Below, in pieces: positions 14,899-23,702 of a stretch of 64,000 nucleotides of DNA; position 1 is the first letter of the stretch, and each line of letters opens with the position of its first letter. Made by a program: the position numbers and the translations under genes. Source of the DNA: an uncultured Collinsella sp. (GTDB lineage: Bacteria; Actinomycetota; Coriobacteriia; Coriobacteriales; Coriobacteriaceae). The notes below the pieces were generated by a model. The model made no database searches, was not told the origin of the DNA, and was given only the letters and a program-made list of their open reading frames with translations. Location: the NCBI GenBank assembly GCA_959596505.1, contig CAUFWM010000001.1:1-64000 (forward strand). Direction: 5' to 3'.

Positions 14899-17370
14899 AT
14901 GCGACATGCGCATATCCATGTAACGGGCATTGTGCAGGGTGTCGGCATGCGACCGTTTGTGTATCGCGAGGCCATGGCGCACGGCATTTGCGGCTGGGTG
15001 CTCAACGCGGGCGATGGCGTGCATATCGAGGCGCACGCTCTCAACGAGTCGCTCGACGAATTTGTCGCCGCGCTTTCCGAGCATGCGCCTGCGGCGTCTC
15101 GCGTGGAGCATGTCGAGGTTATGGACCTAGCATCCGGCGACTGGGACCCCACCAACGAGCAGGGCTTTCGCATTGTGGCGTCGCAGGATCAAACCGCACA
15201 CACGACGCTCGTCTCGCCCGACATCGCCACGTGCGACGACTGCCTGCGCGAGCTGTTCGACCCCGCCGACCGACGCTTTCACTATCCCTTTATCAACTGC
15301 ACCAACTGTGGACCGCGCTTTACCATCATCCGCTCGCTGCCCTATGACCGAGCGGCCACCTCGATGGATCGCTTTCCCATGTGCCCCACCTGCGCTGCAG
15401 AGTATGCCGACCCACTCGATCGGCGCTTTCACGCGCAGCCCGATGCCTGCTTTGAATGCGGGCCGCACATTACGTGGCGCGAGGCGGATCGCGGCGTTGT
15501 GCCGACGGCGGTCGACGCGACACCGGCCGTCGGCTCTACGCGCGAGGCCAGCGATGCCATCATCGAACACTGCATCGAGCTGCTGGCAGGCGGCGGCATC
15601 GTCGCCATCAAGGGTCTCGGTGGGTTCCACCTAGCCTGCGACGCCGTCAACGAACAGGCGGTGTGCGAGTTGCGCCGTCGCAAGCGTCGCAGTAATAAGC
15701 CGCTTGCCGTTATGGTGCGCAGCCTTGCCGATGCCGAGCGCCTGTGTCATATCGATGGCATTGAGCGCAACCTGCTTGCCGGCAGTGTTCGTCCCATCGT
15801 GCTGTTGCGTCGCCGCGCAGCCGGCAACGACGCCCACGGCTTCCCCGACGCCCCCGAGCTCGCGCCATCCGTCGCTTACGATCTGCCCGAACTTGGCGTC
15901 ATGCTCCCCTACACCCCGCTTCAACATTTGCTGCTCGCCGCGGCCGCAGCACACGGTATGCAAGCACTCGTCATGACCAGCGGAAACCTGAGCGAAGAGC
16001 CCATCGAGACCGACGATGCCCTTGCATGGGAGCACCTTGTTGCCGCCGGCATCGCCGACGCGCTGCTCGGTAACGACCGCGCGATTCTGTCGCGCTACGA
16101 TGACTCCGTGGTACGCGTAGTCGACGGCGACGTCATGCCCGTGCGTCGCGCACGCGGATATGCGCCGCAGCCGCTGCCGTTGCCGGCGCTCGACGGCATC
16201 ACGCCCTGCGTGCTCGCCTGCGGTCCGCAGCAAAAAGCCACGGTCGCACTCACGCGCGAGGACGCCGACGGCCATACGACCTGTTTTGTGTCGCAGCATA
16301 TCGGCGATGTCGAAAACGGTGCGACTTTCGATGCTTGGAGCGCCGCGCGCTCGCGTCTGGAAAACCTCTTTGACCTGGCGCCTGCCGCCCTGGCATGCGA
16401 TATGCATCCCAGTTATCTGTCGAGCCAATGGGCGCGCGAGCAGGCACGGGAGCACAATCTGCCGCTTATCGAAGTCCAGCACCATCATGCGCACATCGCG
16501 AGCGTCATGGCAGAGGCGATTGCCGCAGGCCGGCTTACGCCCGATGCACGCGTCCTCGGCATCGCCTTCGACGGCACGGGTGCCGGCACCGACGGCACCA
16601 TATGGGGCGGTGAGTTTCTTGTCGCCCATCTCGCCGATTTTGAGCGCGTCGCGCATCTGCGCGCCTGGGCGCTTCCCGGTGGCGCCGCATCCGTACACGA
16701 TGCCCGCCGCAACGCCTTTGCCCTGCTCAGCGAGCTCGACCTGCTCGAGCACCCAGGAGCCGTGGGGCTCTTGAACAGCCTTGACGAGCAAACGCGCAGC
16801 ATAACGGCAACGATGATCGAGCGCGGCATCAACAGTCCGCGCACCAGCAGTATGGGTCGCTTGTTTGATGCCGCAGCCGCGATTTTGGGCATTTGCGGCC
16901 AGGCAACCTACGAGGGCGAACCCGCCATCGAGCTCGAAGCCGCCGCTTGGCGTGCACTGGACGGCAAAATCGCCCGTTTTCCCGACGACAACGTCGGCTA
17001 TTCCACATCTGGCCCATCGTGGTTGGACGGCCCCGATGTGCTGGACCAGAAAGCACTCTTTGAGACACTTTTGGAGGGAATTGAAGCCGGAGCGCCCGCC
17101 GACAGGCTCGCACTCGACTTCCATGTCGCCGTCGCGCGCTCCTCGGCGCGCATCGCCACCGAAATCTGCGCGCGCGAGGGCATTGGCACCGTCGCGCTCT
17201 CGGGCGGCGTGTTCATGAACCGACTTCTGCTCCAGCTCCTCACCCGCGAGCTCAAATACGCGGGCCTTGCTGTCTTGGTCCCCCACACCGTACCCGTCAA
17301 TGACGGCTGCATCGCCTACGGTCAGGCGGCGGTCGCAAGCGCTCGTCTTGCGCAGATTGCATCGCAGTAG
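14899..17370 (+). CDS. hypF: [NiFe] hydrogenase maturation carbamoyltransferase
   Basis: 823 residues, slightly longer than typical HypF (about 750). HypF makes the carbamoyl adenylate and transfers the group to HypE as the precursor of the active-site cyanide ligands. Domains in order: acylphosphatase (1-90, GIVQGVGMRPFVYR), two zinc fingers (CDDCLRELFD, NCTNCGPRFT, CPTCAAEY, CFECGPH; about 110-195), YrdC-like (about 225-400, KGLGGFHLACDA and MTSGNLSEEPI) and Kae1/TobZ-like (about 430-820, VQHHHAHIASVMAE, FDGTGAGTDGTIWGGE and ALSGGVFMNRLL). AAGGAGG precedes the ATG. It starts the hypF-C-D-E run. Confidence 0.97.
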   Translation: MRHAHIHVTGIVQGVGMRPFVYREAMAHGICGWVLNAGDGVHIEAHALNESLDEFVAALSEHAPAASRVEHVEVMDLASGDWDPTNEQGFRIVASQDQTAHTTLVSPDIATCDDCLRELFDPADRRFHYPFINCTNCGPRFTIIRSLPYDRAATSMDRFPMCPTCAAEYADPLDRRFHAQPDACFECGPHITWREADRGVVPTAVDATPAVGSTREASDAIIEHCIELLAGGGIVAIKGLGGFHLACDAVNEQAVCELRRRKRRSNKPLAVMVRSLADAERLCHIDGIERNLLAGSVRPIVLLRRRAAGNDAHGFPDAPELAPSVAYDLPELGVMLPYTPLQHLLLAAAAAHGMQALVMTSGNLSEEPIETDDALAWEHLVAAGIADALLGNDRAILSRYDDSVVRVVDGDVMPVRRARGYAPQPLPLPALDGITPCVLACGPQQKATVALTREDADGHTTCFVSQHIGDVENGATFDAWSAARSRLENLFDLAPAALACDMHPSYLSSQWAREQAREHNLPLIEVQHHHAHIASVMAEAIAAGRLTPDARVLGIAFDGTGAGTDGTIWGGEFLVAHLADFERVAHLRAWALPGGAASVHDARRNAFALLSELDLLEHPGAVGLLNSLDEQTRSITATMIERGINSPRTSSMGRLFDAAAAILGICGQATYEGEPAIELEAAAWRALDGKIARFPDDNVGYSTSGPSWLDGPDVLDQKALFETLLEGIEAGAPADRLALDFHVAVARSSARIATEICAREGIGTVALSGGVFMNRLLLQLLTRELKYAGLAVLVPHTVPVNDGCIAYGQAAVASARLAQIASQ

Positions 17371-17504
17371 CTCGCCCTCACACGCCGCTGTGCCCAGCCG
17401 TCTCACAGGCGTAACGCGTTTGCCCGCAAACCCCGCGAGCGCTACCATCAACTGATGGATTATTGAGCGCCTATCCAGCGCAAAGCGTCTAAAAGGGGAA
17501 CAAT

Positions 17505-17765
17505 ATGTGCCTTGCCGTTCCCGGTAAAGTAGTCAAACGCGACGACGACCTCAAGGCCACCGTCGACATGATGGGCATCGAGCGCCCCGTGTCGCTGCGA
17601 CTCGTGCCGACGGCGCAGGTTGGCGACTATATTCTCGTACACGCCGGCTTTGGCATCCAGATCGTCGACGAGCAGGAAGCGCAGGAGACGCTCGACCTGG
17701 TCAACGCCATGACCGAGCTGGTCGAAGAAGACCAGCTCGCCAGCAACCCGACCGAGGCATACTAG
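17505..17765 (+). CDS. hypC: Hydrogenase maturation chaperone HypC/HybG family
   Basis: 86 residues starting MCLAVPGKV; Cys2 is the residue that binds iron and contacts the large subunit precursor. HypC works with HypD to assemble Fe(CN)2CO. AAAGGGG precedes the ATG. The stop overlaps the hypD GTG by one base (TAGTG), implying coupled translation. Confidence 0.97.
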   Translation: MCLAVPGKVVKRDDDLKATVDMMGIERPVSLRLVPTAQVGDYILVHAGFGIQIVDEQEAQETLDLVNAMTELVEEDQLASNPTEAY

Positions 17766-18877
17766 TGGCGGCCGGACAGCCGGCTCGCTCCGGTATCGAC
17801 TTTTCGGCATTTCGCGATTCCAAGCTGGCCCGCGAGCTCATCGAACGCATCCATGAACTCGTCGGCGACCGCACCATCAACCTTATGGAAGTCTGCGGCA
17901 CGCACACCGTGAGCATCGGCCGCTATGGCTTTCGCTCCATTATGCCGGCCGGGCTCAAGCTGCTGAGTGGCCCGGGCTGCCCCGTCTGCGTAACCGCCAA
18001 CCGCGACATCGACCACGCGATCGCGCTCGCCAACATAGACGGCGCCATCATCACCACCTTTGGCGACATGATGCGCGTGCCCGGATCGTCCACCTCGCTC
18101 GCTGCGCAAAAGGCGGCAGGGCGCGACATCCGCATCGTCTATTCCCCGCTCGACGCGCTCGACATCGCCGAGCAAAACCCCGATCGTCCGGTCATTTTTA
18201 TGGGCGTGGGCTTTGAGACTACGACGCCCACCATCGCCGCCGCCATCTTGGAGGCCGAGGCACGCGGGCTTTTGAACTTTTCGGTCTATTGCGCCCACAA
18301 GACCACGCCGCCGGCGTTGCGCGCCATCGCCAACGACCCCGAGACCGCCATCGACGGCTTTATCCTGCCGGGCCACGTCGCCACCATCACGGGCTTGGCG
18401 CCCTTTAGCTTTTTGGTCGACGAGTTCAATACCCCGGGCGTGGTCACGGGATTTGAACCGGTCGATATCCTGCAGGGCATCTGCATGCTGGTCCAGATGA
18501 TTGTCGAGGGCAGGCCTGCGATCGACAACGCCTACCGCCGTGGCGTCAACGCAGACGGCAACCCCGTGGCGCGCCAGCTGGTCGAGCAGGTGTTTGAGCC
18601 ATGCGGCACCACGTGGCGCGGGCTGGGGCCGATTGCCAACTCGGGCCTTTCTATCCACCCCGAGTTCTCGCGCTTTGATGCCCGCGCTCGCTTTGACGTG
18701 CCCGTTGAGGCGACGGTCGAGCCGCGTGGATGCCGCTGTGGCGACGTGCTGCGCGGGGCCATTACGCCGAGCAGCTGTCCGCTCTTTGGCCGCACCTGCA
18801 CGCCCGAGCACCCCGTCGGACCGTGCATGGTGAGCTCCGAGGGCAGCTGCGCGGCGTACTACCGCTACCGTAACTAG
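17765..18877 (+). CDS. hypD: Hydrogenase maturation iron-sulfur protein
   Basis: 370 residues, GTG start overlapping the hypC stop. Signature blocks are MEVCGTHTVSIGRYG near residue 40, LLSGPGCPVCVT near 65, TFGDMMRVPGS near 100, GVGFETTTPT near 145 and the C-terminal cysteines that hold the [4Fe-4S] cluster (GCRCGDVLRG, CPLFGRTCTPEHPVGPCM, EGSCAAYYRY). It builds the Fe(CN)2CO unit with HypC and HypE. Confidence 0.97.
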   Translation: MAAGQPARSGIDFSAFRDSKLARELIERIHELVGDRTINLMEVCGTHTVSIGRYGFRSIMPAGLKLLSGPGCPVCVTANRDIDHAIALANIDGAIITTFGDMMRVPGSSTSLAAQKAAGRDIRIVYSPLDALDIAEQNPDRPVIFMGVGFETTTPTIAAAILEAEARGLLNFSVYCAHKTTPPALRAIANDPETAIDGFILPGHVATITGLAPFSFLVDEFNTPGVVTGFEPVDILQGICMLVQMIVEGRPAIDNAYRRGVNADGNPVARQLVEQVFEPCGTTWRGLGPIANSGLSIHPEFSRFDARARFDVPVEATVEPRGCRCGDVLRGAITPSSCPLFGRTCTPEHPVGPCMVSSEGSCAAYYRYRN

Positions 18878-18925
18878 CCTGGACGCACCCGCACACTGGC
18901 ACCACCCACGATTGGAGTTTTGGAT

Positions 18926-19960
18926 ATGTCCCATAGCATCACCGATAGCACCGTCCTGTTGGGCCACGGCTCTGGCGGGCAGATGATGAAGCGCATTATC
19001 GATGAGGTCTTTCTGGATGCCTTTGGGTCGCCCGAGCTGCTCGAGGGCAACGATGCCGGCGTCGCTGCGCTGCCCGCGAGCGGGCGCATCGCCATGTCGA
19101 CCGACAGCTTTGTAGTCTCGCCGCAGTTCTTCCCCGGTGGCAACATCGGCCGCCTCGCCGTGTGCGGAACCGTCAACGATGTCGCGACCTCGGGCGCCAA
19201 CGTGCGCTACCTGTCGTGCGGCTTTATCCTCGAAGAGGGTTATCCCATGGATAAGCTCCACCAGATTGTGCAGACGATGGCCGAAACGGCGCACGAGGCG
19301 GGCGTGTCCATAATCACGGGCGACACCAAGGTGGTCGAACGCGGCGGGGCCGACGGCGTCTACATCAATACCGCCGGCGTGGGCGAGGTTCCCACGGGCG
19401 TGGCGCTCAGCGGCGCCAACTGCCGCCCCGGCGACGTCATCCTGGTATCGGGTACGCTGGGCGACCACGGTATCGCCATCATGAGCCAGCGCGAGGGTTT
19501 GGCCTTTTCGAGCACGATAGAAAGCGACGCCGCGCCGCTCAACCACCTGATTGCCGCCGTTCTGGCCGCAGCGCCCGGCACGCGTTGCTTTCGCGACCCC
19601 ACGCGCGGTGGCCTGGCGTCCACACTCAACGAGTTTGCCCAGGCCAGCGGTGTTGCCATGGAGGTCGACGAGGATGCCGTGCCCGTGCGTCCCGACGTGC
19701 AGGCCGCCTGCGAGATGCTCGGCTACGATGTGCTGCAGGTGGCAAACGAGGGCAAGATGGTTGCCGTCGTGCCGGCCGAGCAAGCCGATGCCGCGCTGGC
19801 CGCCATGCGCGCCGCCCGCTACGGCGAGAATGCCGCCATCATCGGTCGCGTGCTGCCACTTGCCGAGGGCTCCCGTCCCGCCGTGCGCGTGCGCACCGGC
19901 TGGGGCTCGACCCGTATCCTCGACATGCTCGTGGGAGAGCAGCTGCCGAGAATTTGCTAG
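18926..19960 (+). CDS. hypE: Hydrogenase maturation dehydratase
   Basis: 344 residues, PurM-like. The N-terminal GHGSGGQMMKRII and TDSFVVSPQFFPGGNIG blocks bind ATP. The protein ends in PRIC, the conserved Pro-Arg-Ile-Cys tail whose terminal Cys is carbamoylated by HypF and dehydrated to thiocyanate. I use the ATG at 18926, 8 nt after GGAG, rather than the TTG two codons earlier. hypA and hypB, needed for nickel insertion, are not in this window. It is the last gene of the cluster. Confidence 0.96.
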   Translation: MSHSITDSTVLLGHGSGGQMMKRIIDEVFLDAFGSPELLEGNDAGVAALPASGRIAMSTDSFVVSPQFFPGGNIGRLAVCGTVNDVATSGANVRYLSCGFILEEGYPMDKLHQIVQTMAETAHEAGVSIITGDTKVVERGGADGVYINTAGVGEVPTGVALSGANCRPGDVILVSGTLGDHGIAIMSQREGLAFSSTIESDAAPLNHLIAAVLAAAPGTRCFRDPTRGGLASTLNEFAQASGVAMEVDEDAVPVRPDVQAACEMLGYDVLQVANEGKMVAVVPAEQADAALAAMRAARYGENAAIIGRVLPLAEGSRPAVRVRTGWGSTRILDMLVGEQLPRIC

Positions 19961-20083
19961 GGCGGAATCGCATGATTGGCGCGATGTCACCTGGTATCCC
20001 TGGAGATGTTCAGATTCCAACCACGCCCAACGCGGAAGCCCAGTATTATGAGGTGCGTTTTAAATCCAATGACGGGAGCTTTC

Positions 20084-20752
20084 ATGGCAGCAGCTTTTTC
20101 CCATGTGATCTTTGACCTGGACGGCACCATCCTCAACACGCTCGAGGACCTGGCGGCCGCCGGCAACCATACCTGCGAGACGCACGGCTGGCCCACGTTT
20201 GCCGTCGACGAGTACCGCTACAAGGTGGGAAACGGCATGCTCAAGCTGGTTGAGCGTTTTATGCCTGCCGAGTATGCAGGCGACAGCCGTATGTTTGAGC
20301 AGACGCTTGCCGAGTTTAGGGCTTACTACGGCGAGCACAAGGAGGACCACACCGCCCCCTATGCCGGCACAATCGAGATGCTCGACCGCCTGCGCGCCGC
20401 GGGTGTGCAGCTAGCCGTACTCACTAACAAGGACCACGTCTCGGCGGCTCCGCTTATCGAGAAGTATTTTGGTCCCGAGCGCTTTGCGCTGGTACAGGGC
20501 CGTGCCGATGCGTTTCCGCCCAAGCCCGAAGCACCCGTCACGCTGCATGTGATGAAAGAGCTGGGTGCCGATCCGGCAACCACGCTCTATGTGGGCGATT
20601 CCAATGTCGATATCCTGACCGGTCACAACGCCGGCCTTAAGAGCGCGGGCGTCAGCTGGGGCTTCCGCGGCCGCGCAGAGCTGGAAGCCGCCGGCGCCGA
20701 CTACGTGGTGGACACCCAGGCAGAGCTCACAGCGCTGGTACTGGGCGAATAA
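20084..20752 (+). CDS. gph: HAD-family phosphoglycolate phosphatase
   Basis: 222 residues. HAD motif I is FDLDGTILNT (about 10-19), motif II is LAVLTNKD, motif III Lys is in FPPKPEAP and motif IV is YVGDSNVDI. The helical cap between motifs I and II (VGNGMLKLVERFMP) is of the Gph/PGP subclass. The ATG at 20084 follows GGGAG by 5 nt; longer frames upstream lack a ribosome site. Substrate is probably 2-phosphoglycolate, but members of this group vary. The gene lies 123 nt after hypE and may be read from the same transcript. Confidence 0.85.
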   Translation: MAAAFSHVIFDLDGTILNTLEDLAAAGNHTCETHGWPTFAVDEYRYKVGNGMLKLVERFMPAEYAGDSRMFEQTLAEFRAYYGEHKEDHTAPYAGTIEMLDRLRAAGVQLAVLTNKDHVSAAPLIEKYFGPERFALVQGRADAFPPKPEAPVTLHVMKELGADPATTLYVGDSNVDILTGHNAGLKSAGVSWGFRGRAELEAAGADYVVDTQAELTALVLGE

Positions 20753-20845
20753 CCGCCCATCCCCCCACGGGCAGCTAATGTGGGACGGGGCTCTTTTAGC
20801 TGCCCCCGCAACAAAGAAATGTCCCCGACTGCCGCACCATGGCAG

Positions 20846-21011
20846 CGCCGCAGGTAGAGGACGGACAGCGAGCGGCACCAGAGCGAACAAATTGGCATGA
20901 AAAGAGGACGGCATAGACCTTCTGGTCATGCCGTCCTCTTTGAATGACAAGTTGTCGCTCTGGTGCCCGCGCAGCGTCGAGCAGTTGCGGCGTTTGGTAA
21001 AACGCCGCAAC
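20846..21011. ncRNA. 166-bp structured element, copy 1 (candidate RNA)
   Basis: It lies between the converging gph and lipoprotein genes, 18 nt past the lipoprotein stop. Plus-strand layout: conserved CGCCGCAGGTAGAGGACGG; a 17/16-nt stem (20874-20890 with 20952-20967) with one bulged A; an inner 14-bp stem (20901-20914 with 20928-20941) with a bulged base, then GACC-TTCT-GGTC; then GCGCAGCGTCG; then the hairpin GTTGCGGCGTTT-GGTA-AAACGCCGCAAC (20984-21011). Copy 2 at 23703-23868 has the same length, loops and bulges, but different paired bases that keep pairing. The coding strand of such an RNA cannot be fixed, because stems work on both. It could be related to the reported Collinsella-1 RNA candidate; I cannot check this. 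Confidence 0.75.
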
Positions 21012-21029
21012 GAACTACCGCGTAACCCC

Positions 21030-21587
21030 CTAGCTCATCATCGCATTCATCATCTCGGTGGTTGCGGAATCGTCGGCAGACCACTCGTTATCCTCGTTGG
21101 CGGAATATTTAAAGGTGACCTTGGTGTCCTTGGTCTTAGCGGCCTTGGTCACGTCGACCATGACCTGGCCGGCCATCTTGTACAGGTCATCCTCGGAAGG
21201 CATCGTATCGAGTGCGGTGACCTTCTCCTGATACTGGGTGGCGAAATCTTCGACGATCTTATTCATGGACTTGCAGGTGATGGTAACCTCGGCGGTCGCA
21301 GTGCCCTTGTCCTCATCGACCGTCACATCGCCGATCTTGTAATCAAAGCCCTCGAGATAGCTCTTGGCGTACTCCTTGGGATCGATGCCCAGTTGCTCAA
21401 ACTCGTCGCCCGAAGCCTCTTCCAGACCGGAGAGGAAATCATCGCCGCCGTTCTTGATCTCGTCAAACTGGCTCGTAAGGTCGTTGGTGATGAGCTCTTC
21501 CACCGAAGGCCCTCCGCAGCCGGAAAGCAAAACCACGCACGCGACCAGGGCAGCCATCAGGGGCGCAAGCAGCAGCTTCTTTTTCAT
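21030..21587 (-). CDS. Small secreted lipoprotein
   Basis: 185 residues. Type II signal peptide: KKK, a hydrophobic run, then the lipobox LLSGCGG with the lipidated Cys near residue 24. The mature part is acidic (VEELITNDLTSQFDEI, then alternating strands including DVTVDEDKGTATAEVTITC). Two further Cys are absent from the outer part except one near residue 97. GGAGG lies 7 nt before the ATG at 21587. I do not recognise a specific family, although similar short lipoproteins are common in coriobacteria. The gene stands alone, with the structured element at its 3' end. Confidence 0.8.
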   Translation of the reverse strand: MKKKLLLAPLMAALVACVVLLSGCGGPSVEELITNDLTSQFDEIKNGGDDFLSGLEEASGDEFEQLGIDPKEYAKSYLEGFDYKIGDVTVDEDKGTATAEVTITCKSMNKIVEDFATQYQEKVTALDTMPSEDDLYKMAGQVMVDVTKAAKTKDTKVTFKYSANEDNEWSADDSATTEMMNAMMS

Positions 21588-21764
21588 GACATTCCTCCAA
21601 ACAAGCGGCGCCGCGTTCCCTGCGCAGCGCACGTCGTAACAGCAAGTCCATATTAGCGGCCCGGCCCAACCCCCTGCGTCGCAAAAGCGCAGGCGGCTCA
21701 ATTTGACGAACGAATGGCCCGTAAAGCAAGCCCCTTGCAATAAAATGCACCTGTTTAGCCTATT

Positions 21765-21797
21765 AAAAAAGGGTGGCCGGACAACCCGACCACCCTT
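21765..21797 (-). terminator. Intrinsic terminator of the PTS IIA gene
   Basis: Reading leftward: AAGGGTGGTCGGG, loop, CCGGCCACCCTT (21769-21780 with 21785-21797), then TTTTTT-AATA. It lies 24 nt past the IIA stop at 21821. Confidence 0.88.
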
Positions 21798-21820
21798 GCA
21801 CATCCTTATGTTGCCGCAGA

Positions 21821-22357
21821 CTACTTGCGGACGACCCTAACGATGGCGTCACCGGCGGCGACGGCAGACTCGGCCTCGACGGCGAGCTCGACGTCAGCGA
21901 ACTCGGCGGTGTTGGACACGGCCACGACGACGCAGTCCTTGTAACCGGCGGCAGCGATCTTGGCGCGGTCGATCTTGAGTATGGGCTGACCAGCTTTGAC
22001 AACGTCGTCGGCCTTGACGAAGCCCTCGAAGCCATCACCGTTCATGTTGACGGTATCGACGCCAACGTGCACCAGAACCTCGATGCCGCTATCGGACTGC
22101 AGGCCCACGGCGTGACCCATGGTGACGGTCACCTTGCCGTCGCAGGGAGCGTAGACCAGGTCGTCCTCGGGCCACACAGCGCAACCCTTGCCCAGAACCT
22201 CGCCACCAAAGACGGGATCGGGCACGTCGGCCATCTTGATGACCTTGCCCTTGACAGGCGAGCACAGCACGTCGGCGCCAGCAGAAGCAGAGATGGAGGC
22301 CGGAGCAGCAGCTGCCGCGGGCTCAGCCTTCTTCTTAAACATGTCAAACAGACCCAT
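21821..22357 (-). CDS. crr: PTS glucose-type IIA component
   Basis: 178 residues: a short N-terminal helix MGLFDMFKKK, an Ala-rich linker, then a single EIIA-Glc domain. The phosphorylated His is in VLVHVGVDTVNMNGDGF, and the other conserved blocks are SPVKGKVIKMADVPDPVF and GKGCAVWPEDDLVYAPCDG. It passes phosphate from HPr to a sugar-specific EIIB and can act as a regulator. It is encoded alone, without EIIB or EIIC, as in Crr-like genes. AGGAG precedes the ATG at 22357, and a good promoter sits at 22407-22435. An RpiR-type regulator is divergent and may control it. Confidence 0.93.
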   Translation of the reverse strand: MGLFDMFKKKAEPAAAAAPASISASAGADVLCSPVKGKVIKMADVPDPVFGGEVLGKGCAVWPEDDLVYAPCDGKVTVTMGHAVGLQSDSGIEVLVHVGVDTVNMNGDGFEGFVKADDVVKAGQPILKIDRAKIAAAGYKDCVVVAVSNTAEFADVELAVEAESAVAAGDAIVRVVRK

Positions 22358-22406
22358 ATGTTTTCTCCTCTTGATTAAGCGCAACGTTATGCGCATGCCT
22401 ATGGTG

Positions 22407-22435
22407 ATTATAGTGCCAAATGATCAAATTGCTAA
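22407..22435 (-). promoter_or_regulatory. Promoter of the PTS IIA gene
   Basis: Reading leftward: TTAGCA (22430-22435), a 17-nt spacer, then a perfect TATAAT (22407-22412), leaving a leader of about 40 nt before the ATG at 22357. Confidence 0.65.
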
Positions 22436-22560
22436 GGTGAGGGCTCGAATCGCAAGCCCTTCCCGGCAGTGCTCGTGGGATGAGTATCTCCTTTGCATCG
22501 CGGGTCGATAAGCTGAGTATCGCCTGCGCACGGGACGGGCAGAAGCGGGCACGCCAAACC

Positions 22561-22664
22561 CGACACTTCTTTTCGCGCCCACAGACCGCCGCCGCCCCGC
22601 CCCTGACACTTCCTGATACCGACCGAAACGTACCAAAATAAACCTGTCCCTTTTTGGCAGGTTT
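22561..22664. repeat. Composite dispersed element, copy 1
   Basis: It starts CGACACTTCTTTTCGCG, continues with a C-rich spacer, then CTGACACTTCCTGATACC (22603-22620), then an AT-rich stretch and a hairpin AAACCTG/CAGGTTT (22640-22646 with 22658-22664) whose loop contains the complement of AAAGGGACAGG. The same order recurs at 35789-35899. It occupies most of the 326-nt divergent gap between the IIA and RpiR genes. Confidence 0.6.
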
Positions 22665-22683
22665 GCCGAGTGTGGGAGTTCGG

Positions 22684-23538
22684 ATGGATATCAAACGCAA
22701 GATCACCGAGGCGCAGGGCCTCACCCCCACCGAGCAACAGCTCGGCATCTCGGCCCTTGCCATGGGCGAGGACATCCGCGGGCTTTCCATTAAGGAATTT
22801 GCCGCACGCACCAACGTTTCGGTCGCGAGCGTGCACCGTTTTTGCAAAAAGCTCGGCCTCGAGGGCTTTAAGGACCTCAAGGTCGAGCTCATCCGCCTGG
22901 CAACCGAGGCGGGAAACCGGCGAGACGTGGACATCAACTTTCCCTTCGACGCTACGTCCACCCCTGCGCAGGTTATGGAGCGCATGGAAGGGCTCTACCA
23001 GACCACGCTGGCCGAAACGCAGGAACTACTCGACCCCACGCAGCTTGACCACGCCGCCAAGCTCATCGCAAACGCCCGACAGGTCGACATCTACACGGGC
23101 TCGCACAACCTCTATCCAGCAGGAATGTTCCGCGACCGCCTGCTCTCCGCCGGCAAAAGCGCAACGTGCCACGACGGCGCTGAGGCCCAGGCGCGTACGG
23201 CGCCCGCCTCGGGTCCCGACCATGCGGCAATCGTCATCTCCTACAGCGGCCTTGCCCCCAACCTCAAGGACATCTTGCCGATTCTCAGCAGCCGGCATGT
23301 CCCGGTCATCGTCATCGGCACGCCTTATTGCGCTCGCATTCACCCTGGCTTTGCCGCCTACCTCACGGTGAGTGACCACGAGAGTATGACGCATCGCATC
23401 ACGCAGTTCGCCAGCCACATCGCCGTGCAATACGTGCTCGATTCGCTCTACAGCAGCTACTTCGCCAAAGACTACGCCCGCTGCTCCGAATTCCTGGAGC
23501 GCTCGTTTCCCTACACCCGTCTGCCCGGGCTCAAGTAG
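22684..23538 (+). CDS. RpiR/MurR-family regulator (HTH plus SIS sugar-phosphate domain)
   Basis: 284 residues. N-terminal HTH-6 domain (1-75) with LTPTEQQLGI and SIKEFAARTNVSVASVHRFCKKLGLEGFKDLKVEL. The C-terminal SIS domain (about 105-280) has DIYTGSHN, the ISYSG phosphosugar loop and VIVIGTPY. Such proteins sense sugar phosphates and control catabolic genes. The ATG at 22684 is 5 nt after GGGAG. Divergent from the PTS IIA gene, which is a likely target. Confidence 0.9.
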   Translation: MDIKRKITEAQGLTPTEQQLGISALAMGEDIRGLSIKEFAARTNVSVASVHRFCKKLGLEGFKDLKVELIRLATEAGNRRDVDINFPFDATSTPAQVMERMEGLYQTTLAETQELLDPTQLDHAAKLIANARQVDIYTGSHNLYPAGMFRDRLLSAGKSATCHDGAEAQARTAPASGPDHAAIVISYSGLAPNLKDILPILSSRHVPVIVIGTPYCARIHPGFAAYLTVSDHESMTHRITQFASHIAVQYVLDSLYSSYFAKDYARCSEFLERSFPYTRLPGLK

Positions 23539-23571
23539 CGACGAGCGCGGATTTTCGGACGCTTATCTAAC

Positions 23572-23635
23572 GAGCGTGGATAATCTCCCACTTTGGGCCC
23601 GCACACAGACCAAAACCGGGAGATTATCCACGCTC
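23572..23635. repeat. Intergenic 18-bp perfect inverted repeat
   Basis: Arms 23572-23589 (GAGCGTGGATAATCTCCC) and 23618-23635 are perfectly complementary around a 28-nt loop. It follows the RpiR stop codon by 33 nt and directly precedes a TGACTAGTCATTGGGGA repeat. No T-tract is present. Confidence 0.75.
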
Positions 23636-23640
23636 ATTTC

Positions 23641-23663
23641 TGACTAGTCATTGGGGATGTTTT
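23641..23663. repeat. TGACTAGTCATTGGGGA repeat, copy a (partial)
   Basis: The left half of the dispersed palindromic repeat described at 57487-57520 is present here; the right half (TTCTTAAATGACTAG) is missing. It is in opposite orientation to copy b at 25378-25409, so the two flank pyrE and the ROK fragment as an inverted pair. Confidence 0.6.
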
Positions 23664-23702
23664 GGCAACGACAGCGCGCGGGGCGCATCCGGAGCAAGAC
23701 GA

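Noticed and set aside
15631..20020. Long minus-strand open frames opposite hypF, hypD and hypE
   Set aside because: Antisense shadows: the plus-strand frames carry full Hyp motifs and ribosome sites, while the minus-strand translations match no family.
20701..21010. A small peptide family read from the 166-bp elements (RRFTKRRN...DNL on the minus strand)
   Set aside because: Both copies can be read as similar peptides, but the changes between copies follow base pairing rather than codon positions, and no start or ribosome site is conserved.
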